A stretch of 64,000 bases of DNA from SABY01 sp964523795 (GTDB taxonomy: Bacteria; Bacteroidota; Bacteroidia; Bacteroidales; 4484-276): assembly GCA_964523795.1 (NCBI GenBank), contig CAZGAO010000020.1:1-64000 (forward strand), in the 5' to 3' direction. A program made the translations under genes and the position numbers. Each line of letters starts with the position of its first letter. Within the stretch, counting starts at the first letter, position 1. Positions 1 through 8,069 of the stretch are shown in pieces. The notes under the pieces are model-generated. The model was not told the origin of the DNA. It worked only from the letters and a program-made list of their open reading frames with translations, and searched no databases.

Positions 1-366
1 GTAAAATAGAAAATATTCATATGAGATTCCTGTTTTAATGACACTGATTAGTTACTTTATTTCTTTGTTCAAATAGCAAGTTCTTAAAAAACCTTATCTT
101 TTTCCCTAAGCTTAGTACAAAGGTCATATCCCAAGTATTTCCCAAATCTTATTACCTTATTACACGACATGAATGTTTACGATGGAATTGAACTAAATCG
201 CTGAAAGACAACTATCGGGTCAGGAGTTCTGAAATTATAGTGCCACAAAGGCAGAAAGGCGCAAAGGAGAAATGCGCATAAAAACCAATACTGGTGAACC
301 CGGAAAGCTATGCTACTTTCCTTTATGATTAGGCAAAAAAGCTCAGGAAATCAACAAGTCCACCTA
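1..366. other. Intergenic region at left edge, no gene recognised
   Basis: No convincing reading frame on either strand. Around 241-268 there is a short purine-rich stretch (GCCACAAAGGCAGAAAGGCG) of a kind that is commonly scattered between Bacteroidota genes; a similar one lies near 14402-14431. This region is directly downstream of the ABC ATPase gene, so the missing substrate-binding protein of the sugar transporter is not here. Confidence 0.5.
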
Positions 367-1470
367 TTACAAAATAATTGCCTGGCTTTCCAGATCAAAA
401 AATTGTACTTTATCCAAATTAAAAAAGAGTTGGGTAGAAGCATTGATTTCTACTATTGCATCGGGTTCGAAGCGCGCGATAACCTGGTTGGCACCGAGCT
501 TTACATAAGCAAGTATTTCGTTGCCCATTTGCTCCAGAGCCAGCACATCGGCCTGCTGCCGATGGTGGTTATTTCCGGCATTATGCGCCGCTGATTTAAT
601 ATTCTCGGGGCGAATACCCAGCATTACCTTTTTGCCAACAAACTGATTGATCCCTTGATTTTTAATTTTTGCCAAATCTATTTTCAGACCGCTGCCCTCT
701 TGGTAAAACCAGGTGGTGCTGTCTTTTATAATTTCACCCTCGATAAAATTGATGGGCGGAGAACCAATAAAACCGGCTACGAAGATATTTTGGGGCGTAT
801 GATAAAGTTCCATTGGCGTTCCAATTTGCATAATATCGCCATCTTTGAGCACCACTATCCGGTCGCCGAGCGTCATGGCTTCGGTTTGGTCGTGGGTAAC
901 ATACACCATGGTAGCATTCAGCTTTTTGTGCAATCGCTGCAGCTCCACGCGCATGGCAACCCTGAGTTTGGCATCCAGGTTACTCAGCGGCTCATCAAAC
1001 AGAAAAACCTTTGGATCGCGAACGATGGCACGGCCTATAGCCACACGCTGCCGCTGTCCACCCGACATGGCATTGGGGCGGCGGTCGAGCAGCTCGGTTA
1101 TCTCAAGTATTTCGGCAGCCTTGCGCACCCGTTCATCAATTTCTTTTTTAGGAACTTTTTTTATTTTCAGGCCAAAAGCCATATTCTGATAAACCGTCAT
1201 GTGGGGATACAGCGCATAGTTTTGAAAAACCATGGCAATATCGCGATCTTTGGGCTGGAGGTCGTTTACCCGTTTATCGTCGATCAGCAGGTCGCCACCC
1301 GATATTTCTTCCAGACCGGCAATCATGCGGAGGATCGTACTTTTGCCACAGCCCGATGGGCCTACCAGCACTACAAATTCGGTGTCACCAATCCCGAAAC
1401 TTACATCTTCGATGGTCATCACTTTGCCATCGTAGCTCTTTGCAATATTTTTCAGTTCTACTTTTGCCAT
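367..1470 (-). CDS. Sugar ABC transporter ATP-binding subunit (MsmK/UgpC/MalK type)
   Basis: Cytoplasmic ATPase subunit that energises a carbohydrate importer. All nucleotide-binding motifs are intact: Walker A GPSGCGKST at 37-45, Q-loop Q83, signature SGGQR at 136-140, Walker B FLFDEP at about 156-161 and switch His193. The C-terminal third has the extra MOBE/TOBE-like beta domain (IGIRPENI-type segment near 290), as expected for the 360-370 residue CUT1-family ATPases. It follows the GH130 gene at 1603-2730 on the same strand after a 132-nt gap that holds direct repeats, so it may be the last gene of the 9.2-0.4 kb operon or have its own promoter. Its partners are almost certainly the two permeases at 6379-8067. 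In many bacteria one such ATPase serves several sugar importers, so sharing is possible. Family very sure, substrate inferred. Confidence 0.93.
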   Translation of the reverse strand: MAKVELKNIAKSYDGKVMTIEDVSFGIGDTEFVVLVGPSGCGKSTILRMIAGLEEISGGDLLIDDKRVNDLQPKDRDIAMVFQNYALYPHMTVYQNMAFGLKIKKVPKKEIDERVRKAAEILEITELLDRRPNAMSGGQRQRVAIGRAIVRDPKVFLFDEPLSNLDAKLRVAMRVELQRLHKKLNATMVYVTHDQTEAMTLGDRIVVLKDGDIMQIGTPMELYHTPQNIFVAGFIGSPPINFIEGEIIKDSTTWFYQEGSGLKIDLAKIKNQGINQFVGKKVMLGIRPENIKSAAHNAGNNHHRQQADVLALEQMGNEILAYVKLGANQVIARFEPDAIVEINASTQLFFNLDKVQFFDLESQAIIL

Positions 1471-1489
1471 GGGGGTTAGAAGTTAAAAG

Positions 1490-1596
1490 TTAAAAGTGTC
1501 AAGTTAGAAGTCCCGAAAAATAAAAAATTTTCAATTTTTGTGATTTTTCGAGGATGCTCGAGCAAAGCTCGGCATTAAAAGTGTCAAGTTAGAAGT
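1490..1596. repeat. Two 22-bp direct repeats flanking an AT-rich hairpin
   Basis: The 22-mer beginning TTAAAAGTGTCAAGTTAGAA occurs at 1490-1511 and again at 1575-1596. Between them 1513-1560 carries an imperfect inverted repeat (CGAAAAAT ... ATTTTTCG). A related copy of the inner element is found at 28770-28816, so this is a dispersed intergenic element. It lies between the GH130 gene and the ABC ATPase gene. Confidence 0.75.
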
Positions 1597-1602
1597 TATT
1601 CG

Positions 1603-2730
1603 TTAATCGTCCCGAAAAATTGACTTATGGATGTGTGTAATACGGCAGGCCAAATCCAGTTCACCGGAGGCTACGATGTAATGATCGCCAGCATCCACAA
1701 TGCCTGTTGTAAACACCACATCGTGCAAATAAATTGCATCCTTCATATCCCTGGTCAGCTCAGGTCGAGCTTCAAGGAGCGGCTTTTTATCTTCGACGTG
1801 AATAATTTTCTGCGGATCATCCCGATCGAGCATAGCCCAATAAGTGCGGTAAACACCCACCTTGCCGCTGGCTTCCACCGCATGGTAGAGCATAAGCCAG
1901 CCCTCTTTGGTAAGGATGGGTGGCGTTCCGCCGCCGATGCGATTGATGCGCATGTTTCCTTTTTTAGGTCTAATCAACGGTTCGTCAGTAGGCTTCCAAT
2001 GCAGCAGGTCAGGCGACTGGGCAAGGTTGATGGTAGGGCCTGGCAGAAACTCTGAATTTGGTGCAGTTTGAAAATAGAGTGATCCCAATGGACGGGTTAA
2101 TGCGTAATAAGCATTTTCTGCCCTACCCTCAAATAGCAGCATATCTTTGTTTTGATGATCGAGAATAATGCCGCTGAAACGATAAGTCAATCCATCATCG
2201 CTCGTGTAGAGTGTGGTAGCGTGTCGCCCGGCACTTACCGTGCAAGTGGTCATGTAATATCGCCCGTCGATGAGCGAAATGCGGGCATCCTCAATTCCAT
2301 ACTCCTGACTTTCGCGATCGGGTGCTACAATTTTATCATAATGAATCCTGATAACTTTTAAGCCATCCGGCGAAATTTCTACTGGCAGCAACCAGGCAAT
2401 CGAAGTAAGAGCCATTACCGGAGCGGGCAAATCGCCTTTGATCATAAACTTGCGCGGATCATCCATATCCACCGCATCCACCGGATAGCCGTCAAGCTGG
2501 TAGCCTTGGGCACTCCAACGTATCGAATGGATTTTGCCCCCGAACACAGGATTTTTTAGTGCTTCGGCCACACGAACCATGAGCAGCAGATTGCCGTTGG
2601 GCAAGCGCGTTAGTGCTGGATTAAAAGCTCCCAGAACGTAGGTTCCTGCCTTAATATCTTTTCGCAAGGGCGAATAGGCAAGGTCAACATCTGCGGGTTT
2701 AAAAATCAGTATGTCAATGTTGTATTTCAT
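1603..2730 (-). CDS. GH130 family beta-mannoside phosphorylase/hydrolase (copy 1)
   Basis: A 375-residue cytoplasmic five-bladed propeller enzyme of glycoside hydrolase family 130, which acts on beta-mannosides, often by phosphorolysis to mannose 1-phosphate. The family motif EDAR at 147-150 contains the catalytic Asp148; the FNPAL segment near 36 and GGGTPPILTKEGWLMLYHAV at 267-286 are typical propeller-blade motifs. There is no signal peptide. The open frame extends 33 codons further upstream, but that extension lies inside the preceding gene; the ATG at 2730 is 4 nt after that gene's stop and gives the normal family length. It is the third GH130 of the operon in order of transcription. Whether it is a phosphorylase or a hydrolase cannot be decided by eye. 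Confidence 0.88.
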   Translation of the reverse strand: MKYNIDILIFKPADVDLAYSPLRKDIKAGTYVLGAFNPALTRLPNGNLLLMVRVAEALKNPVFGGKIHSIRWSAQGYQLDGYPVDAVDMDDPRKFMIKGDLPAPVMALTSIAWLLPVEISPDGLKVIRIHYDKIVAPDRESQEYGIEDARISLIDGRYYMTTCTVSAGRHATTLYTSDDGLTYRFSGIILDHQNKDMLLFEGRAENAYYALTRPLGSLYFQTAPNSEFLPGPTINLAQSPDLLHWKPTDEPLIRPKKGNMRINRIGGGTPPILTKEGWLMLYHAVEASGKVGVYRTYWAMLDRDDPQKIIHVEDKKPLLEARPELTRDMKDAIYLHDVVFTTGIVDAGDHYIVASGELDLACRITHIHKSIFRDD

Positions 2731-2734
2731 TGTA

Positions 2735-3847
2735 TTAAAAAATTGAATATAAAGCGGCTCCGGTGTGTGGGTCTTGTGGAAAGCGATTGCACAGTTCAGC
2801 CAAAATATCCTCGTGCGAAAAGGCCACATTCATCACGGTATCGTTGCCACCGTAGTAAATCATAATAGTGCCATCATCCTGCCGCAAGGCACCGCATGTA
2901 AAAACCACGTTGGGCACATGCACGTAATCGCTTGCTTCCACGCGGCAATCGGCCTGCGAAGGAAAGAGGACGGGGATATTTGATATTTTCACCTTTGCGG
3001 GATTCGTAGCTTCGTGCATGGCAACGCCCAAAACGTAAGGGTTACCATCCATGGTAGCACGCACGCCGTGAAAGATACTGAGCCAGCCGTGTGGCGTTTT
3101 TAGGGGCGTTGCACCAGGGCCAATCTTATCGCTAAAGGCCGATGGCCCGCCAGCCTGACGGTGTACTGGCTCGGTCTGAACTTCCCACGTATTGCTTAGC
3201 AAATCTTTGCTCGATGCCAGCAATATTTCCTTGAAGATGCCTCCGGTGTGGCTGCCATGTGGGTCATCGTTGGGGCGCATCAGCGCGTAATATTGGTCTT
3301 TTATCTTTTCAGGAAAGATCACCACGTTGCGCATATCTTTTTCCAGCACCGGCCCATGGCGGGTAATATTTTTGAAATCGCGGGTGGTGGCCAGCGAAAC
3401 GCGCACCCGGTCTTTGATTAGCCCATGATAGGCACTGTAGGTGATAAAATAGGTGTGGCCGATTTTGGCAATACGTGGGTCTTCCACACCTCCGGCTTCA
3501 TTTTCGATAAGCGTACCGACATCGCATCCGGGAGCAAAGTGGTCATCCGCCGTGCAAGGCATCAACAATGGCTTTGCGGTAATCTCCCAATTGGTGATTC
3601 CATCCTTGCTTCGCGCCATCCCAATTACGGAAATGCCATTGCGCAAATGCGAGCGGAAAAGCATCACCACCTCATTATTAAAGGTAGTAATGCCGGCATT
3701 ATGCACCGTTACCACCTGATGACGGGGATCGGTCCAAACTTTATTAACCGCGTGGGCTGTAATTATCGGATTATTGGGATAACGCTGCACGGGTTCATTC
3801 AGCGAAAGCTGATAATCCTGTCCTGCTATTTGTATCTCCTTTTTCAT
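2735..3847 (-). CDS. GH130 family beta-mannoside phosphorylase/hydrolase (copy 2)
   Basis: A 370-residue GH130 enzyme. The signature GGVEDPRI is at 119-126 with the catalytic Asp123, followed by IGHTYFITYSAY; IGPGATPLKTPHGWLSIFHG at 242-261 is the second family hallmark. The EDPR version of the motif and the length fit the mannosyl-glucose or mannooligosaccharide phosphorylase branch better than copies 1 and 3, but this is inference. The start at 3847 overlaps the stop codon of the upstream lipoprotein gene by one base (TAATG), which suggests coupled translation; an ATG three codons earlier (3856) is possible. The longer open frame to 4084 runs through the upstream gene and should be ignored. 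No signal peptide, so it works in the cytoplasm on imported disaccharides. Confidence 0.9.
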   Translation of the reverse strand: MKKEIQIAGQDYQLSLNEPVQRYPNNPIITAHAVNKVWTDPRHQVVTVHNAGITTFNNEVVMLFRSHLRNGISVIGMARSKDGITNWEITAKPLLMPCTADDHFAPGCDVGTLIENEAGGVEDPRIAKIGHTYFITYSAYHGLIKDRVRVSLATTRDFKNITRHGPVLEKDMRNVVIFPEKIKDQYYALMRPNDDPHGSHTGGIFKEILLASSKDLLSNTWEVQTEPVHRQAGGPSAFSDKIGPGATPLKTPHGWLSIFHGVRATMDGNPYVLGVAMHEATNPAKVKISNIPVLFPSQADCRVEASDYVHVPNVVFTCGALRQDDGTIMIYYGGNDTVMNVAFSHEDILAELCNRFPQDPHTGAALYSIF

Positions 3848-5100
3848 TATTGGCATTGAGTATTTAATACCTGTAACGATAACAAGGCCTCGATGGTGGA
3901 TTCGGCTCCGGAATTTAAATTTACCTTGGTTTCGCTTACGATGCCATCGAAGCACCGGCCGGTAGTTTGGTCGTACATTGCGGTATTTGCAGGGTTGTTG
4001 CCTGTGAACCATGTGGCAAGGGCATAAGCCTGATCGGTATATTTCTGTTCGCCTGTAATTTGTGCTGCTTCCACACAAGCCCAAATCATCGGGCGAAAAC
4101 CGTAGGCGATTTGGGAGAACTGTTCTTTTTTCACCATTTCAAAAGCATTGTCCTTTTTGGTAATGACAAAATTAGCCAGATAATTTTGCTCCACCAGCCA
4201 GGGATAAAAATTATTGATCTCGTTAAGGGCAGCCTGGGTATAATCATCTGAGCCAAGCAATTGTCCGGCTCTAAGCATGGCAAAGGCCTGCATGTTTCCG
4301 TAAGCGTGCCAGCCATTTTCAAAACTCATAAAGGCACCATAAGGAAAGTTAGTAGCATCGCCTTTCTGCGTAAGCAAAATGCCTTTGGCCAGTTTATCGA
4401 TGGTAAGCAAAGCACGCTCATCCTGATTTATATTTTTGTAATAGGCTTCTAAGCCCATGATTAACAAGGCTGCCTGGTCGCCGGCAGTGCCCAACGGAAG
4501 CCAATTTGGAACCGCCACCCCCTGGATATTATCCATATCGAAATTTGAGTTTAGATAGGTTTTATAAATATTGCTGGAAAGGATATCGCAGGCTTTGTGG
4601 ATGCTGTCTTTCAACTGCGGATTATTCCCGTTATAGCTAGCCAATGCCCAAAAGGCTCGCCACGACCACCAGTTGGGTTCGGCCAGCGAGGTGCGCCAGG
4701 TTTTGTTGATGCTCAGGTCGTGCCAGATAAAATTGTGAAACCAGCCGTTGTCGGCCTGCATGAAAAGCAAAAAGCGTATCATGCGCTCGTATTTTTCCTG
4801 CAATGCCTCATCCTTGCTAAGCCTCAGTTGATCGATCATCAGGCTGCGCGCCACATCATCCACGCAAGTGTAGCCTTCGTTGGGCTCGATCTCGTAGCTG
4901 TAATTGGGATATTCGCTGTAAATATGCACAATGCCCGCATCAATACCACCAGGCAAAAGTATCGTATCGTACAAGTGCATTAGATGGTCAAGATTGACGA
5001 TAGGGGTTTTTTGTTCTTCCTGTTTAGGATTGTTACACGAAAAAAGAATTAAAACGATGCTAAGGAAGAATGCAGATGAAAAATAAGACTGTTTTCTCAT
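3847..5100 (-). CDS. Lipoprotein, probable six-hairpin (alpha/alpha) barrel protein of a mannoside operon
   Basis: A 417-residue protein with a lipoprotein signal: basic start, hydrophobic stretch 9-20 and lipobox LFSC with Cys22 as lipid anchor. The rest is rich in Trp and in evenly spaced helical segments (GYTCVDDVARS at about 76-86, ADNGWFHNF near 117, LAEPNWWSWRAFWAL at 139-153), the look of alpha/alpha barrel glycosidases or epimerases. I cannot name an exact family. It is sandwiched between two GH130 genes, overlapping the upstream one by 4 nt (ATGA) and the downstream one by 1 nt, so it is an obligate part of this operon. It may bind or trim beta-mannosides at the cell envelope and might substitute for the missing ABC binding protein; both ideas are inference. 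Confidence 0.75.
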   Translation of the reverse strand: MRKQSYFSSAFFLSIVLILFSCNNPKQEEQKTPIVNLDHLMHLYDTILLPGGIDAGIVHIYSEYPNYSYEIEPNEGYTCVDDVARSLMIDQLRLSKDEALQEKYERMIRFLLFMQADNGWFHNFIWHDLSINKTWRTSLAEPNWWSWRAFWALASYNGNNPQLKDSIHKACDILSSNIYKTYLNSNFDMDNIQGVAVPNWLPLGTAGDQAALLIMGLEAYYKNINQDERALLTIDKLAKGILLTQKGDATNFPYGAFMSFENGWHAYGNMQAFAMLRAGQLLGSDDYTQAALNEINNFYPWLVEQNYLANFVITKKDNAFEMVKKEQFSQIAYGFRPMIWACVEAAQITGEQKYTDQAYALATWFTGNNPANTAMYDQTTGRCFDGIVSETKVNLNSGAESTIEALLSLQVLNTQCQ

Positions 5101-6356
5101 TTCTTTTCCTCCAATTCCGTAAGCAGTTCGTCCATATTAAGCCAGGCAAATCCTGTCATCGAATCCGACATGGCATAAGGAATAAATAGTTTGCCGGCAT
5201 GCACCATTCCGCCACCCGAATACACAACATTGGGCACGTAGCCTTCGCGTTCGCTCTCGTCGGCCCATATCAGCGGTCGATCAAGGCGTGCTATTACCTG
5301 GCTGGGATCGTGCAGGTCGAGCAAGGCCGCGCTCATGGTGTATTGACGCACCGGCCCTACGCCGTGGGTGAGCATAAGCCAACCCCTGTTGGTTTTTATG
5401 GGCGAGCCGTTGTTTCCGATCTGCGAAATCTCGAAAGGATATTTGGGTTCCATCAGTAGATCATAATTTTCCCAGTGAAGTAAATTGTCCGAAAACATGA
5501 TCGAAATATTTTCGCCGCCCTGGCGCGAAATGATGGCATATCTACCCTGGATTTTTTCGGGGAAGACCGCCATGCCCTTGTCCGAAACCGCATCACCCGA
5601 AAGGGTATGAATATCAAAATTGATAAAATCGGTGGTTTCGAAAAGCTGCGAACGTATTTCCTTGCCGTTGAAAGCAGTGTAGGTTCCCAGATACTTTTGC
5701 TCTTTACCATCGTTGAACAATACCAGCCGTGCATCTTCCATGCCCATCGACTCGAGCGCGGTTTGCGGGAAGAGCACCCGCTCGGCCAGTTGCGAATCGG
5801 CAGGAAAGCGCAGCTTGTAATTGTTTTCGTGGCTATCATAAACTTTTCCTCTTAGCGAAAAACGTGTGGGTTCATCAAGCGTAAGTCCGCCCTGGTCGTC
5901 CACAATTCCCGAGCGAAATTCGATACTGGAAATATGGCCTTCGCCCACCGAGCGCAGACTGATGATAAAGCGTTTTTGCCCGGGCTTTAATCCCGACTGA
6001 TCGGGATGCGGAACCATGGAAGGATTAAAAAGTGCCGCCGATTGAATAGAATATTCCTTGGTAAGCGATGCCCCCAGGAGCATTTGCTTTGCTTCGGACA
6101 GTTCGTCGAAACCATCGTACTGATTTTTGAAAACATGATAGTTTTCCATAAAAACAGCTTCGATATTTTTGTGCCGGTGGGCAAACTGTTGATAAATATC
6201 GTGAAGCAATTGTACGACAGCCTCGTGCGACATTGCGGCAATACGGTCGTAAATGCGTTTTACCCTGTTCAGCCCCGGATAAACGGAAGGCAGGGTGATG
6301 ACCCGTTTCGGGTCGGCGTATAGTTTAAGTGAAATTTTATGAATTTGTGTTTGCAT
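5097..6356 (-). CDS. GH130 family enzyme (copy 3, N-terminally extended)
   Basis: A 419-residue GH130 protein with a helical N-terminal extension of about 95 residues before the propeller, starting around SIQSAALFNPSMV. The catalytic motif MEDARL is at about 206-211. NGSPIKTNRGWLMLTHGVGP and the late GYVPNVVYSGG segment are typical of the family. N-extended GH130 members are a recognised branch, several of which are hydrolases or act on longer mannooligosaccharides, so this copy may do a different step from copies 1 and 2. ATG at 6356 is chosen; the two extra codons to 6362 would need a TTG start. Its stop overlaps the next gene's start by 4 nt. It follows the permease gene by about 22 nt. 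Confidence 0.87.
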   Translation of the reverse strand: MQTQIHKISLKLYADPKRVITLPSVYPGLNRVKRIYDRIAAMSHEAVVQLLHDIYQQFAHRHKNIEAVFMENYHVFKNQYDGFDELSEAKQMLLGASLTKEYSIQSAALFNPSMVPHPDQSGLKPGQKRFIISLRSVGEGHISSIEFRSGIVDDQGGLTLDEPTRFSLRGKVYDSHENNYKLRFPADSQLAERVLFPQTALESMGMEDARLVLFNDGKEQKYLGTYTAFNGKEIRSQLFETTDFINFDIHTLSGDAVSDKGMAVFPEKIQGRYAIISRQGGENISIMFSDNLLHWENYDLLMEPKYPFEISQIGNNGSPIKTNRGWLMLTHGVGPVRQYTMSAALLDLHDPSQVIARLDRPLIWADESEREGYVPNVVYSGGGMVHAGKLFIPYAMSDSMTGFAWLNMDELLTELEEKK

Positions 6357-6378
6357 AATCAAGATAAAATATTTTGAG

Positions 6379-7197
6379 TTAATCTTTAAGACCTGATGAG
6401 GCCATACTTTGAATAAAATGTTTCTGGAAAATCAGATAAGCAATAATGATGGGGGCACCCAAAAAGACAGCCGCTGCCAGTTTAACACCCAGTTGCGACT
6501 CGGCACGACCACCCACCGAAAATAATGTAACCAACTGTGGCAAGGTCATCAGTTGTTCATCGCGGATAACGATAAGTGGCCACAGTACTTCGTTCCACGA
6601 GGCCATAAATGCAAGGATGGCAACGGTAATAATAGTGGGCTTGATGTTGGGCCAGAGGATGCGAAAAATGATTCGCAATTCACCACATCCGTCAATGCGT
6701 GCGGCATCGATCAGTGCCTGGGGCAAGCCCTTGAAAGCCTGGCGGAACATGATAATTCCAAAGGCATTGATCATAAATGGAACCGTTAAACTTAGATAAG
6801 TATCAATCCATCCCAGCTTTACCATTAATACATAATTGGGTATCAGGGTGATTTGAAATGGCAGCGACATGGTGAAGATCAGGATAAAGAAAATGAGGTC
6901 GCGTATTTTGAATTCCATCCGCGAAAGCGCATAGCCCACCATGGAAGCAAATATCAGCGAGAAGCCTGTGTTGATGGCCGAAACAAAAAGGCTGTTGAAC
7001 AAGGCACGCCAGATCGGAATCTTTGCCACCATCATTTCGTAGTTGTCCATGGTTAGCTGCGAGGGAAACAAAATGAGGCTTCCAATGTCTTTTTCGGGCG
7101 ATAGCGAGGCCATGATCATCCATATAAATGGATAAATAAAACTTAGTGCGGCAAGTGTGAGCACCAGATAAACCACTATTTTTTTTATTGCTTTCAT
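6379..7197 (-). CDS. Carbohydrate ABC transporter permease (MalG/UgpE type)
   Basis: A 272-residue inner-membrane protein with six predicted membrane spans (first about 8-30, last about 240-262). The EAA loop that contacts the ATPase is present as DAARIDGCGELRIIFRI at 165-180 followed by LWPNIKP. The length and the ending near FIQSMASSGLKD are typical of the MalG half of CUT1 sugar importers. It sits 12 nt after the partner permease gene and 22 nt before the third GH130 gene, so it is co-transcribed with the catabolic enzymes. Such importers are uncommon in Bacteroidota, which favours a horizontally acquired transport locus. Confidence 0.93.
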   Translation of the reverse strand: MKAIKKIVVYLVLTLAALSFIYPFIWMIMASLSPEKDIGSLILFPSQLTMDNYEMMVAKIPIWRALFNSLFVSAINTGFSLIFASMVGYALSRMEFKIRDLIFFILIFTMSLPFQITLIPNYVLMVKLGWIDTYLSLTVPFMINAFGIIMFRQAFKGLPQALIDAARIDGCGELRIIFRILWPNIKPTIITVAILAFMASWNEVLWPLIVIRDEQLMTLPQLVTLFSVGGRAESQLGVKLAAAVFLGAPIIIAYLIFQKHFIQSMASSGLKD

Positions 7198-7209
7198 GCT
7201 TGGGTCTCC

Positions 7210-8067
7210 TTATACATCACGTTCGACAAATTTTTTCTGCATCACTACCACCAGCATTACCAGCATGGCAAAGAAAACGCCCAGCGTGGCCGAATAGCCC
7301 ATGTGGTAATACTCGAAGGCTTGCTTATAAATATACAAAACCGCCGAGAGCGTAGAGTTGAGCGGCCCGCCGCCGGTAAGGATGTATGGTTCGATAAAGA
7401 GCGAAAAGCCGCCAATAGTTGAGAGCACAATAACCATAAAGATGGTAGGATTGATCATGGGGATGGTGATATTAAAAAACTTTTGCCAATGGCTTGCCCC
7501 TTCCAGGTCGGCGGCTTCGTAGTACTGCTTGGGAACCGTTTGCAAACCCACCAGAAACAGGATGACGTACAGACCCACATTTTTCCATGTAGCCATAATG
7601 GCGATGGAAACCATAGCTACCCGGGGGTCGATAAGCCAGCCTACCTTGCCCAAGCCCAGCGAAACCAAAATGCGGTTGATAACGCCTGATTCGTAGCCGA
7701 GCAGCTGCTGCCACAAAATAGTAACCACCACTCCCGAAATAACAAAGGGCATAAAAAAGGCTGCTCTGAAAAAACCGCGCATAAAAATCTTTTGATTCAG
7801 CACTTCGGCCAGGAGCAAGGCTACGATGATCTGCAAGGGAATGTGGATAGCCAGAAACTTGAAGGTGTTCAGGATGGCCTTCCAAAAAAGCCGGTCGCTA
7901 AATATGCGCTCCCAGTTGCCCAGGCCATTCCACTCCATCGGCCCGATGATGTTCCATTTAAAAAATGTAAGCAGTAACGAAAACACCACCGGGAAAGCGG
8001 TGAAAACAAGCAGATGCCCCAGGTAGGGCGAAACCATAAAATAAGGAAGCCACGATTTTTTTTTCAT
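7210..8067 (-). CDS. Carbohydrate ABC transporter permease (MalF/UgpA type)
   Basis: A 285-residue membrane protein of the MalF/UgpA half of CUT1 sugar importers. It begins with the usual cytosolic stub and first span (SWLPYFMVSPYLGHLLVF), carries the EAA motif YYEAADLEGASHWQKFFNIT at about 182-201, and ends in the basic tail KKFVERDV. It lies 2 nt downstream of the oxidoreductase gene and 12 nt upstream of the MalG-type permease. Together with the ATPase at 367-1470 it gives a complete membrane complex, but no extracellular binding protein is encoded between 1 and 9400. Confidence 0.93.
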   Translation of the reverse strand: MKKKSWLPYFMVSPYLGHLLVFTAFPVVFSLLLTFFKWNIIGPMEWNGLGNWERIFSDRLFWKAILNTFKFLAIHIPLQIIVALLLAEVLNQKIFMRGFFRAAFFMPFVISGVVVTILWQQLLGYESGVINRILVSLGLGKVGWLIDPRVAMVSIAIMATWKNVGLYVILFLVGLQTVPKQYYEAADLEGASHWQKFFNITIPMINPTIFMVIVLSTIGGFSLFIEPYILTGGGPLNSTLSAVLYIYKQAFEYYHMGYSATLGVFFAMLVMLVVVMQKKFVERDV

Positions 8068-8069
8068 AA

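Noticed and set aside
655..1479. 274-codon open frame on the plus strand opposite the ABC ATPase gene
   Set aside because: It is the complement of a gene with all ABC motifs intact; no domain or signal is readable in it.
2731..2829. N-terminal extension of GH130 copy 1 up to 2829
   Set aside because: It lies within the coding end of the preceding GH130 gene and is not family-like; ATG 2730 gives the normal length.
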